From: Gammaproteobacteria bacterium
Lineage (GTDB): Bacteria; Pseudomonadota; Gammaproteobacteria; Steroidobacterales; SZUA-146
DNA length: 12,888 nucleotides
Direction: 5' to 3'
NCBI GenBank assembly: GCA_003228965.1
Contig: QIGP01000141.1
Span: forward strand, 1-12,888
The notes beneath the pieces are model-generated. The model did not search any database and was not told where the DNA came from. It saw nothing but the letters and a program-made list of their open reading frames with translations. Below are positions 6,025 through 12,888 of this stretch, piece after piece. Within the stretch, counting starts at the first letter, position 1. Each line of letters starts with the position of its first letter. The translations under genes were made by a program, and so were the position numbers.

Positions 6025-8189
6025 GAGGCTTGTCTGCAAAATTCGGTAGCTTTGCTACTGCATGGGCCTTGGGCCTGGCGCTAATGTTGGGCACATCCAG
6101 TGCTCTGGCGCAAACCAGCCCGGCCAACAAACTGGTCAACATCGAAGTGGTTCCACTCACTGGTCAGCAAATACAGCTGCGCCTGGAAACTTCTGGACTG
6201 GCGCCAACGCCGTTGAGCTTCACCATTGAAAATCCAGCGCGAATTTCTCTGGACTTGCCGGACACCGGCCTTGCGCTGACATCACGCCGTAAAGACGTCG
6301 ATCTCGGCGCACTTCGCAGCATCTTAACCGCCGAAGCCAACGGCCGCACCCGCGTCGTGCTCAATCTCGACGACATGGTGCCCTACACTACCGACGTTCA
6401 GGGCAACAACATCTACATTACGCTTGGTAGCAACTCAGGCTCAGCCAGTAGCAGCCCGTTCACCGTTAGCGGTGATGGCGCCGCCTCCTCGACTCCGTCT
6501 GTTAGCACCAGCAGTGGTTATAAAACTATTGAGAACATTGACTTTCGCCGTAGCGACGACGGTGCAGGTCGCGTCGTAGTGACGCTTACCGATCCAAGCA
6601 CTGTGGTCGACATCCAGGAACAAGGCGGCAACGTAATTATTGACTTCATTGACACGGCCCTTCCGGGTGGACTGCAGCGCCGTTACGACGTGCTCGACTT
6701 TGCTACGCCTGTAGCTACTGTCGATGCAAGCCAGTCTGGTAACAACGCACGCGTCGTCATTGGGTCTAACGTACCTTACGAGCAAGTCGCCTATCAGTCG
6801 GACAACCTGTTCACGGTTGAGCTTCGTGCTTACGAACCTACCGCTGAAGAGCAACTGCGCGAAATTCAGGACAAAGAATACACAGGCGAACGTCTGACAC
6901 TGAACTTCCAGGACATCGAAACACGCGCTGTTCTGCAGCTGTTGGCCGATGTCAGCGGACAGAACATCGTGGTCAGTGACACTGTACAAGGCAACGTAAC
7001 GTTGCGCTTGCAATCTGTTCCCTGGGACCAGGCTCTGGATATCGTGTTGCAAACCAAAGGTTTGGGCATGCGTCAAAACGACAACGTGATTATCGTGGCT
7101 CCTGCGGAAGAAATTGCAGCTCGCGAACGTCAGGAACTCGAAGCGCTGCAAAAATTTGAAGAACTTGCCCCACTACGCTCCGAGTTCGTTCAGGTGAACT
7201 ACGCGAAAGCGTCCGACCTTGCGAGCCTCGTTGGCAGTGGTGACAACACCATTCTGTCCGACCGCGGCAGCATTAACATAGACGAGCGTACCAACACTCT
7301 GCTCGTTCAGGACACCTCCGAAAAACTGGCCGAAATTCGTCGCCTTGTGCAACGTCTCGACATTCCGGTACGACAGGTACTGATCGAATCACGCATTGTC
7401 GTAGTCAACGACGACTACAACCGTCAGCTTGGTGTTCGCATGGGATTTTCAGACGTGAGCCGTAATTCAAGCGACGGCCTTATCTCTATTTCAGGTTCAG
7501 CTACCGGAAACGACATTACCACTGCTTCGGCCCTGGCAAACCTCCAGGACGGCGGCAACGTGTTCCCTGTTGCTATCGGTGCTCTTGCCGACCGACTGGC
7601 GGTCAACCTTCCGGTAGCCAACCCGGCTGGTCGACTGGCCTTGTCTATTCTCGACTCAGACTACCTGGTCGACCTTGAACTGTCGGCACTGCAGGCAGAA
7701 GGTCGCGGAGAAATTATTTCGACACCTCGTGTGATTACCGCCAACCAAAAAGAAGCACGTATCGAACAGGGTGTTGAAATCCCGTTCCAGGAATCGTCTT
7801 CAAGTGGCGCTACCACTACGTCGTTCAAGAAGGCCGTACTTTCTCTGACGGTTACTCCTCTTATCACACCTGATGATCGCATCATCATGGACCTGATTGT
7901 GAGCCAGGACAGTGTCGGAGAAAGCGTACCGAGTGCTACTGGTGGCTTTGTCCCGAGTATCGATACGCGTGAAATCGAAACCCAGGTACTGGTGAGCAAC
8001 GGCGAGACCGTCGTGCTTGGCGGTATTTACGAAACTGAAGAGCGCGAAATCAACAGCAAGGTCCCGATACTCGGTGATCTTCCTGTGCTTGGCGCAATGT
8101 TCCGCACGACTCAGAAAGTCTCAAACAAATCTGAGCTGCTGATCTTCGTTACTCCCCGAATCATTAAAGAAGGCGCAAATCTGAACTAG
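6021..8189 (+). CDS. pilQ: Type IV pilus outer-membrane secretin PilQ
   Basis: PilQ forms the multimeric outer-membrane channel through which the pilus fibre passes. The product has 722 residues, usual for gammaproteobacterial PilQ. A Sec signal peptide ends at ALA-30. Two AMIN peptidoglycan-binding domains follow, about 38-136 and 167-270, separated by a Ser/Thr/Gly-rich linker. The secretin N0 (STN) domain is about 286-365, with LTLNFQDIETRAVLQLLA. The N1/NolW-type domain is about 385-450 and ends in LDIPVRQVLIE. The secretin core follows to the C-terminus, with STPRVITANQKEARIEQG, the VLGGIYETEE segment and the terminal VPILGDLPVLGAMFR and ELLIFVTPRII motifs. The start is ATG 6021, with GGGGA 6 bases upstream. 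No residue of the conserved core appears missing. The next gene starts 56 bases downstream with no strong terminator between. Confidence 0.97.
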   Translation: MRGLSAKFGSFATAWALGLALMLGTSSALAQTSPANKLVNIEVVPLTGQQIQLRLETSGLAPTPLSFTIENPARISLDLPDTGLALTSRRKDVDLGALRSILTAEANGRTRVVLNLDDMVPYTTDVQGNNIYITLGSNSGSASSSPFTVSGDGAASSTPSVSTSSGYKTIENIDFRRSDDGAGRVVVTLTDPSTVVDIQEQGGNVIIDFIDTALPGGLQRRYDVLDFATPVATVDASQSGNNARVVIGSNVPYEQVAYQSDNLFTVELRAYEPTAEEQLREIQDKEYTGERLTLNFQDIETRAVLQLLADVSGQNIVVSDTVQGNVTLRLQSVPWDQALDIVLQTKGLGMRQNDNVIIVAPAEEIAARERQELEALQKFEELAPLRSEFVQVNYAKASDLASLVGSGDNTILSDRGSINIDERTNTLLVQDTSEKLAEIRRLVQRLDIPVRQVLIESRIVVVNDDYNRQLGVRMGFSDVSRNSSDGLISISGSATGNDITTASALANLQDGGNVFPVAIGALADRLAVNLPVANPAGRLALSILDSDYLVDLELSALQAEGRGEIISTPRVITANQKEARIEQGVEIPFQESSSSGATTTSFKKAVLSLTVTPLITPDDRIIMDLIVSQDSVGESVPSATGGFVPSIDTREIETQVLVSNGETVVLGGIYETEEREINSKVPILGDLPVLGAMFRTTQKVSNKSELLIFVTPRIIKEGANLN

Positions 8190-8192
8190 GTC

Positions 8193-8214
8193 GTTTAAAC
8201 GAAGGCGTTTAAAC
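8193..8214. repeat. Two copies of GTTTAAAC separated by six bases
   Basis: GTTTAAAC occurs at 8193-8200 and 8207-8214 around GAAGGC. Each copy is itself a perfect palindrome, so the pair is both a direct and an inverted repeat. As RNA it could form an 8-bp, AT-rich stem with a 6-base loop. Four T follow at 8222-8225, which is too weak and too far away for a confident terminator. It could instead be a protein-binding site or a weak attenuator or processing hairpin between pilQ and the Ig-like gene. Confidence 0.5.
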
Positions 8215-8244
8215 CAGTCCGTTTTAGATTTGAGAGGAAATAAA

Positions 8245-10173
8245 ATGTTTAATATGTCACGAGTATTTATGTTTGCTGCCATTCTGGCGTTAGCGGCCTG
8301 CAGTGGCGGCGGCGACGATAAGAGCTTTGTTGCGCTACCGGATCCTGTAGTTGTAGTACCCCCCGATCCAACTGTGCCCGTCATTCCGGATGCCGCTTCT
8401 GTTGAAGCCATTACCAGCAATCCGCAGTTGCAATCCGATGGCGGTATTCCCGTCATTATTAGCGCACTGATTAAAGATGCGAACAACAACTTCATCGAAG
8501 GCGCTGTGGTGCAGTTTTCATCTGACTCTGGCGGCATCGAACAGATCAACACCACAACTGGAGTAGACGGAGTCGCTACCGTTAGGCTGTCGACCCAGTC
8601 AGACCCCACCAACCGCGTCATTGTAGTTACCGCCACAGCGGGCGAGCTCAGCGACACGGTCAACGTGAATGTCATTGGCACCAACTTGCAAATCTCGGGC
8701 CCGACTAACCTGGCTCAGGGCGCTGTTGATACGTTTACTTTGGTGTTAAACAACGCAAACGGACAAGGTATCGACAGACGCACCATCGACGTAACCTCAT
8801 CACTTGGCAACACCTTGTCCTCACAGACTCTGACCACAGACAGCTCGGGTCAGGCCCAGTTCGACTATACGGCCGTGAACGGTGGTACCGATACGATTAC
8901 CGCATCTGCTCTGGGTGAAACCATCGGTGCGACCGTGCGGGTAGCCGACGACGCCTTTGCGTTTGTTGCACCTGCGATCAACACGGAGATCGATCTCGGT
9001 GCTATGCAAACCGTCTCTATGCGCTGGTCCCAGAACAACTCACCGGTCGTCGGTCAATCCGTCAGCTTTGCCGCCACGCGCGGAAACGTCACGCCATCAT
9101 CAGTCGTGACCAACGCATCCGGTGAAGCGAGCTTTTCGATCATGGCAATGAACGCCGGGCAGTCAACAATCAGTGCAACGACTGTCAACGGACCATCGGC
9201 TACCTTGAGCGTTGAATTTGTTGCTACCACACCTAACACCATTGAGGTTCAAGCCAACCCATTTACGATTGCGCCAAACAGCCAAAGTGCGATTACGGCA
9301 GTGGTTCGTGACGCCGCCGGCAATTTGGTTAAAAACGTTATAGTCGATTTTGAAGTCACCGACTTCACAGGCGGCGGACTTTCGGTACCAGCGGCGGTAA
9401 CCGATAGCCAGGGCCGTGCACAGACCTTCTACACGTCAAACTCACAAACATCGAGCGTCGACGGAGTTGCAATTAAAGCCACCGTCGCAGGAACAGGGAT
9501 TGACAGCACGGCCTTACTGACAGTTGCAGGACGCGAAGTGTTCTTTACGTTTGGTACGGGCAACACCATTTTCGAAAGCGCCGATACAACCCAGTACCGC
9601 GTGCCTTACGTGATACAGGTGACAGATACCGACGGCCGTCCAGTCGCAGGCGTCGAAGTCATTATGAGAGTTAATTCGGTCAAGTATATCAAGGGCTACT
9701 GGTGTGGAAACGAGGCCGCGGCAGGTTGGGTAGGTATTGTCAGTGATCGCTGCGACGATGAAGATTTCAATCGAAATGGAATTCTCGATTTAGGAGAAGA
9801 CATTAACCTCAATGAAAGTATAGAGGCTGGCAATATTGCGACCGTGGCGCCAGCTCAAGGCCAATCCGACACTATTACAGACTCGTCCGGATTTACCCGT
9901 GTCGACATTATCTATCCACAGGAGTATGGCGGTTGGCTCGAAGTAGAGCTCGAGGCACGTGCTTCAGTGCAGGGGACCGAGTCGTCTGAAACGGGGCGCT
10001 ATTTGCTGAATGTAGCGGCTTCTGACACAGACGATCTGGACAACTCTCCGCCCGGGCGACTGACGGTAGTACCGGCCGGATTTGTGCGGGACCTGGCATG
10101 CGATGCTCCATCGGGGATCTTCTCCAGCCCGTTCGGCTTCAACCCGGATTGCGGTATCGACGACTCTCAGTAA
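8245..10173 (+). CDS. Outer-membrane-type lipoprotein with tandem bacterial Ig-like domains
   Basis: The product has 642 residues and resembles invasin/intimin-type Big_1 repeat proteins. A lipoprotein signal peptide has lipobox LAAC with Cys19; Ser at +2 suggests outer-membrane sorting. A Gly/Pro/Val-rich spacer runs to about residue 45. Four Ig-like domains of roughly 90-100 residues follow (about 46-135, 136-230, 231-325, 326-430), with the recurring pattern of a polar turn such as DANNN or DAAGN, then VxF, then TDSxGxAxF. A fifth, longer unit (about 431-600) carries an insert with Cys487, Cys503 and two Ca-loop-like stretches (504-529). The tail has Cys619 and Cys636. The start is ATG 8245, with AGAGGA 6 bases upstream; an in-frame TTG at 8230 overlaps that site. 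The gene lies between pilQ and aroKB with no strong terminator before it and one directly after. A surface adhesin or a secretin-associated factor is possible; the function is unknown. Confidence 0.85.
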   Translation: MFNMSRVFMFAAILALAACSGGGDDKSFVALPDPVVVVPPDPTVPVIPDAASVEAITSNPQLQSDGGIPVIISALIKDANNNFIEGAVVQFSSDSGGIEQINTTTGVDGVATVRLSTQSDPTNRVIVVTATAGELSDTVNVNVIGTNLQISGPTNLAQGAVDTFTLVLNNANGQGIDRRTIDVTSSLGNTLSSQTLTTDSSGQAQFDYTAVNGGTDTITASALGETIGATVRVADDAFAFVAPAINTEIDLGAMQTVSMRWSQNNSPVVGQSVSFAATRGNVTPSSVVTNASGEASFSIMAMNAGQSTISATTVNGPSATLSVEFVATTPNTIEVQANPFTIAPNSQSAITAVVRDAAGNLVKNVIVDFEVTDFTGGGLSVPAAVTDSQGRAQTFYTSNSQTSSVDGVAIKATVAGTGIDSTALLTVAGREVFFTFGTGNTIFESADTTQYRVPYVIQVTDTDGRPVAGVEVIMRVNSVKYIKGYWCGNEAAAGWVGIVSDRCDDEDFNRNGILDLGEDINLNESIEAGNIATVAPAQGQSDTITDSSGFTRVDIIYPQEYGGWLEVELEARASVQGTESSETGRYLLNVAASDTDDLDNSPPGRLTVVPAGFVRDLACDAPSGIFSSPFGFNPDCGIDDSQ

Positions 10174-10198
10174 TAGATAGCGCTCAAACCAGTATCGA

Positions 10199-10224
10199 CG
10201 GGAGCTTCGGCTCCCGTTTTTTTT
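10199..10224 (+). terminator. Rho-independent terminator after the Ig-like gene
   Basis: A 7-bp GC-rich stem (CGGGAGC / GCTCCCG) closes a TTCG tetraloop with a C-G pair, the very stable UUCG type. It is followed at once by eight T (10217-10224). It lies 25 bases after tandem stop codons TAA-TAG of the Ig-like gene. It is the only strong terminator seen on the plus strand after pilM, so it probably ends the pilus-Ig transcript. Confidence 0.93.
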
Positions 10225-10252
10225 GCCAAAAAAAATTGGCGCAGGTTAGACT
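10223..10252 (+). promoter_or_regulatory. Candidate promoter for aroKB overlapping the terminator T-tract
   Basis: TTGCCA (10223-10228; five of six to the -35 consensus) and TAGACT (10247-10252; four of six) are 18 bases apart. The A-tract at 10228-10235 lies in the spacer. The predicted transcription start falls at or within one base of the aroKB ATG at 10259, which would give a leaderless message. This is inferred and only moderately supported. Confidence 0.3.
10225..10240. repeat. Inverted repeat GCCAA-A6-TTGGC
   Basis: A 5-bp inverted repeat with a six-A loop follows the terminator directly. The preceding eight T (10217-10224) and the eight A at 10228-10235 could also pair around GCC, so this stretch can form alternative structures. 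It may be an operator, bent A-tract DNA or simply AT-rich spacer. Confidence 0.4.
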
Positions 10253-10258
10253 TAACCT
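10243..10258. repeat. Inverted repeat abutting the aroKB start codon
   Basis: AGGTTA-GACT-TAACCT is a 6-bp inverted repeat ending on the base before the ATG. Its left arm holds the only Shine-Dalgarno-like bases (AGGT) near the start, and an in-frame TAA lies in its right arm. It also overlaps the candidate -10 box. It could be an operator or, in a longer transcript, a hairpin limiting initiation. Confidence 0.45.
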
Positions 10259-11920
10259 ATGCACGATTCTCTTCCAATATTTCTGGTGGGCCCCATGGGC
10301 TCGGGCAAAAGCGCCGTAGGCAAGCGTTTGAGCGCCCTATTGGAACGCAGGTTCATCGATACTGATCGCGTGATCGAAGACCGCAGCGGCGTCGAAATTG
10401 GTCTGATTTTCGACAAAGAAGGCGCAACCGGATTCCGTCAGCGCGAAACCGCGGCACTCGAACACGCTATAAACCAACACTCTGCTGTTATAGCCACAGG
10501 CGGCGGCATTGTGACCCAAGCCTGCAATCGACAGCTATTGAGCGCAAGCGGAATAGTTGTATTTTTACACGCGACTCCAAAACAACAATTCGAGCGTACG
10601 CGCTACAATAGCGCGAGGCCGCTGCTCAAAGTGGACAGCCCACTGGGGCGTCTGGAGGAACTCTGGATCGAGCGCGAGCCTCTTTACCAGGAGCTTGCTC
10701 ACATTGTCATCGAGACCGATGGCAAACGAGTGCCCCAGGTCGCAAAGACTATTTGCCATGAACTTGAGCAACTGAGCAAACCTTTGGCGAATATTCACAC
10801 TTCAGACGAGTCGGACACCTTTCAAAACATGCAAACACTGACGGTTAACCTGGGCACTCGCAGCTATCCGATTGTCATTGGCAACAATCTCATGGGCGAT
10901 GTTTCGCTGTGGCGCCAACTCGCCATAGAAACAAATTTGCCAAAGCACCTGGTCGTGGTCACCAACACGACAGTGTCGCCACTCTATTTTGAAACGCTTA
11001 ACGGGGCACTTGAGGGTCACCATATAGACCACGTTGCTCTCAACGACGGCGAAACGCATAAGCACCTGGCCTCTATTGAAACTATTATCGATACGCTGGT
11101 TGAATGCGGCGCGCAAAGAGACACAGCAATCGTGGCGCTTGGCGGCGGCGTGGTCGGCGACATGGCAGGCTTTGCAGCCGCGAGCTATATGCGCGGCATT
11201 CGATTTGTGCAGGTGCCCACAACCTTACTGGCGCAGGTAGATTCGTCAGTTGGAGGAAAAACAGGGGTCAATCATACGCAGGGCAAGAATCTCATTGGTG
11301 CATTTCACCAACCTGTTGCCGTGGTAATTGACACCGATACACTCAATACGTTGCCTCCGCGTGAATTGCGTGCAGGGCTTGCCGAAGTGATTAAATACGG
11401 TTGTATTTTCGACGCTGAATATTTCGGCTGGCTTGAACAAAACATGAGCAGTCTGTTGGCGCTTGATGCGGCTGCACTAAACGAAGCCATTTATCGAAGC
11501 TGCGCCATCAAAGCCGAAATCGTTGCCCGGGATGAGCGTGAAAAAGGGGAACGCGCTCTACTGAATTTTGGCCACAGCTTTGGCCACGCTATCGAACAGG
11601 TAACGTCCTACAGTCAGTGGCTGCACGGTGAAGCCGTGGCCATTGGCATGTTGATGGCGGCCCATTTGAGCCAATCGATGGGTGCGCTTGAACAACAAGA
11701 CGTGGCTCGAATAAGAGCATTGATCAAAGCCGCAGAACTTCCGACGAACGCAGGTAATCTCGATATTGATGCATTAAAAAGCGCTATGCGCAAAGACAAG
11801 AAAAATCTCGCCGATCAGCAGCGACTGATCGTCCTCAAGAGCATCGGCTCAAGCGAACTGCGGAGCGATTGCGCAAGCTCCCACGTAGACGCCGCATTGA
11901 AGGCCTACTGCGACACATGA
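10259..11920 (+). CDS. aroKB: Bifunctional shikimate kinase / 3-dehydroquinate synthase fusion
   Basis: One uninterrupted 553-codon frame joins two shikimate-pathway enzymes of the cytoplasm. Residues 1 to about 172 are shikimate kinase: P-loop GPMGSGKS (11-18), DTD (34-36), shikimate-binding Arg60 in GFRQRE, GGG (81-83) and lid RPLL (120-123). A polar linker of about 18 residues follows. From about residue 191 the protein is 3-dehydroquinate synthase, with GGGVVGD (295-301), the QVDSSVGGKTGVNH segment, and the metal-site motifs His439 and His443 in GHSFGH and His456 in LHGEAV. There is no stop codon between the parts. Met191 (10829) could be the former AroB start but lacks a good ribosome-binding site. 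ATG 10259 is the only reasonable start: an in-frame TAA lies at 10253-10255, and Met13 is inside the P-loop. AroKB fusions are known elsewhere (Thermotoga, Bifidobacterium), but separate genes are usual in gammaproteobacteria. The end overlaps the next gene by four bases. Confidence 0.92.
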   Translation: MHDSLPIFLVGPMGSGKSAVGKRLSALLERRFIDTDRVIEDRSGVEIGLIFDKEGATGFRQRETAALEHAINQHSAVIATGGGIVTQACNRQLLSASGIVVFLHATPKQQFERTRYNSARPLLKVDSPLGRLEELWIEREPLYQELAHIVIETDGKRVPQVAKTICHELEQLSKPLANIHTSDESDTFQNMQTLTVNLGTRSYPIVIGNNLMGDVSLWRQLAIETNLPKHLVVVTNTTVSPLYFETLNGALEGHHIDHVALNDGETHKHLASIETIIDTLVECGAQRDTAIVALGGGVVGDMAGFAAASYMRGIRFVQVPTTLLAQVDSSVGGKTGVNHTQGKNLIGAFHQPVAVVIDTDTLNTLPPRELRAGLAEVIKYGCIFDAEYFGWLEQNMSSLLALDAAALNEAIYRSCAIKAEIVARDEREKGERALLNFGHSFGHAIEQVTSYSQWLHGEAVAIGMLMAAHLSQSMGALEQQDVARIRALIKAAELPTNAGNLDIDALKSAMRKDKKNLADQQRLIVLKSIGSSELRSDCASSHVDAALKAYCDT

Positions 11921-12888
11921 ATTTGACCACTGCCCTTTACGCTTCGACACCTGACAGCAGCCGGGGCCGCCTCTTTGACGAGCCACCTTCGCACTATCGT
12001 ACTGAATTCCAGCGCGATCGGGATCGTATCATTCACTCGACCGCCTTTCGTCGACTGGAATACAAGACGCAGGTGTTTGTTAACCACGAAGGCGACCTTT
12101 ACCGTACGCGCCTCACTCACAGCCTCGAAGTCGCTCAGGTAGGACGTACAGTTGCTCGTGCTCTTGGGCTTGACGAAGACCTGATAGAGGCGGTATGCCT
12201 GGCCCACGACCTTGGCCACACACCGTTTGGGCACGCCGGCCAAGACGCGCTGAATGCTTGCATGCGAGACTACGGCGGGTTCGAGCACAACTTTCAGTCA
12301 CTGCGAGTGGTGGATGTTCTCGAAAACAAATACCCGGAGTTTCGCGGCTTGAATCTGACTTTTGAAACCCGCGAAGGCATCCTGAAACATTGTTCTGCAA
12401 AAAATGCGCGATCGATTGGCGAGCTCGGCCAACGTTTTTTGAATCGCACCCTGCCCTGTGCGGAAGCGCAGCTTGCCGATATTGCCGATTCAATCGCCTA
12501 CAACCACCACGACGTTGACGACGGCTATCGCTCAGGCCTGCTGACACTGGAACAGCTATGCACCCTACCGATGTTTGCCAAACACTTTGAGACCTCTCGT
12601 ACAGACCATCCTGATATTGACGAACGACGCGTATTGTATGAAACAGTACGCCGCATGTTCGGCGAGATCATTCACGATCTGATTAGCACTAGCCAATCTA
12701 AACTTGAAAACCTGAACGCGACCAGTGCTGACGATGTGCGCAACGCCTCCGCACCGGTCATTGCTCTGTCCGAGCAGGCATTCGAAAACCACATGGCATT
12801 GAAAAAGTTTCTGCGTGAGAACCTGTATCGCCACCCGCGCGTAGTAGCCATGACCGACCGCGCTCGCACAGTGGTAAAGGAGCTGTTC
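11917..12888 (+). CDS. dgt: Deoxyguanosinetriphosphate triphosphohydrolase-like protein, 5' part
   Basis: An HD-domain dNTP triphosphohydrolase cleaves a dNTP to the deoxynucleoside and triphosphate in the cytoplasm. The frame is open for 324 codons to the right edge, so the C-terminus is missing. Metal-site residues are visible: His68 in TRLTHSLEV, His97-Asp98 in AHDLGHTPFGH, and Asp191 in ADSIAYNHHD. RDRDRIIHSTAFRRLEYKTQVF (split here as RDRDRIIHSTAF and RRLEYKTQVF; about 33-54) is the family's N-terminal signature. The length and motifs fit the shorter dGTPase-like type rather than the long E. coli Dgt. The start ATG 11917 forms ATGA with the aroKB stop. The nearest Shine-Dalgarno-like bases (GAAGG, 11899-11903) are 13 bases away, so translation is probably coupled to aroKB. 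Confidence 0.93.
   Translation, partial: MNLTTALYASTPDSSRGRLFDEPPSHYRTEFQRDRDRIIHSTAFRRLEYKTQVFVNHEGDLYRTRLTHSLEVAQVGRTVARALGLDEDLIEAVCLAHDLGHTPFGHAGQDALNACMRDYGGFEHNFQSLRVVDVLENKYPEFRGLNLTFETREGILKHCSAKNARSIGELGQRFLNRTLPCAEAQLADIADSIAYNHHDVDDGYRSGLLTLEQLCTLPMFAKHFETSRTDHPDIDERRVLYETVRRMFGEIIHDLISTSQSKLENLNATSADDVRNASAPVIALSEQAFENHMALKKFLRENLYRHPRVVAMTDRARTVVKELF

Noticed and set aside
6441..7151. A 236-codon open frame antisense to pilQ.
   Set aside because: It lies wholly inside a well-conserved secretin gene, has no recognisable domain and is explained by the codon use of pilQ.
8190..8230. Rho-independent terminator between pilQ and the Ig-like gene.
   Set aside because: The possible stem is AT-rich, and the T-run is only four bases and separated from the stem by seven bases, unlike the strong terminator at 10199-10224.
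8230..8244. TTG start for the Ig-like lipoprotein at 8230.
   Set aside because: The TTG overlaps the AGAGGA ribosome-binding site used by ATG 8245, and the shorter form gives a standard lipoprotein signal peptide.
8121..8684. A 187-codon antisense frame over the pilQ end and the Ig-like gene start.
   Set aside because: The translation is low-complexity Ser/Thr/Val, the mirror of the Ig-like repeat coding. It has no recognisable domain and covers the pilQ terminus and the double palindrome.
11905..12547. Overlapping antisense frames over the aroKB end and dgt.
   Set aside because: The plus strand encodes the conserved dGTPase-like protein across the whole stretch, and the antisense products resemble nothing recognisable.
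1..12888. Mobile elements, CRISPR arrays, tRNA or rRNA genes, defence systems.
   Set aside because: No transposase, integrase, spaced direct repeats, tRNA-like cloverleaf or nuclease/toxin genes were seen. The coding space is filled by housekeeping and pilus genes plus the one Ig-like gene.

Overview
The window reads as a chromosomal segment from a gammaproteobacterium of medium GC content. It has the divergent mrcA (PBP1A) / pilMNOPQ arrangement followed by shikimate-pathway genes that is familiar from Pseudomonas, Xanthomonas and relatives. The protein sequences resemble gammaproteobacterial homologues throughout. I cannot name a genus. I see no insertion sequence, phage gene, tRNA, rRNA or CRISPR array.

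Left part, minus strand (1-2904): a class A penicillin-binding protein (mrcA, 382-2904) is followed after 41 bases by the 5' part of a conserved gene of unknown function that runs off the left edge. The 296-base gap at 2905-3200 separates mrcA from the plus-strand pilus operon. It holds two good CRP/Vfr-like palindromes and one candidate promoter for each direction.

Centre, plus strand (3201-8189): pilM, pilN, pilO and pilP are chained by 1-4 base overlaps and followed by pilQ. They encode the type IV pilus alignment subcomplex: a cytoplasmic actin-like PilM, the inner-membrane PilN/PilO pair, the PilP lipoprotein and the outer-membrane secretin PilQ. Two start sites are unusual: pilM (GTG overlapped by an out-of-frame ATG) and pilQ (a 14-codon upstream ORF ending in an ATGA overlap).

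Accessory insertion (8245-10173): pilQ is followed by a 642-residue lipoprotein built from about five bacterial Ig-like (Big_1-type) domains, with a Ca-loop motif and paired cysteines near its end. In the Pseudomonas arrangement pilQ is followed directly by aroK, so this gene is the non-canonical part of the locus. The first strong Rho-independent terminator (10199-10224) lies after it, which suggests co-transcription with the pilus genes.

Right part, plus strand (10259-12888): shikimate kinase and 3-dehydroquinate synthase are encoded as one continuous 553-codon ORF, an apparent AroK-AroB fusion. It is coupled by an ATGA overlap to a dGTPase-like HD-domain gene that runs off the right edge. 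The aroKB start has almost no leader: a putative promoter overlaps the preceding terminator, and an inverted repeat abuts the ATG.

Most of the window is well-known machinery. The parts worth a second look are the Ig-like lipoprotein, the AroKB fusion, the paired CRP/Vfr-like sites and the unusual translation starts.
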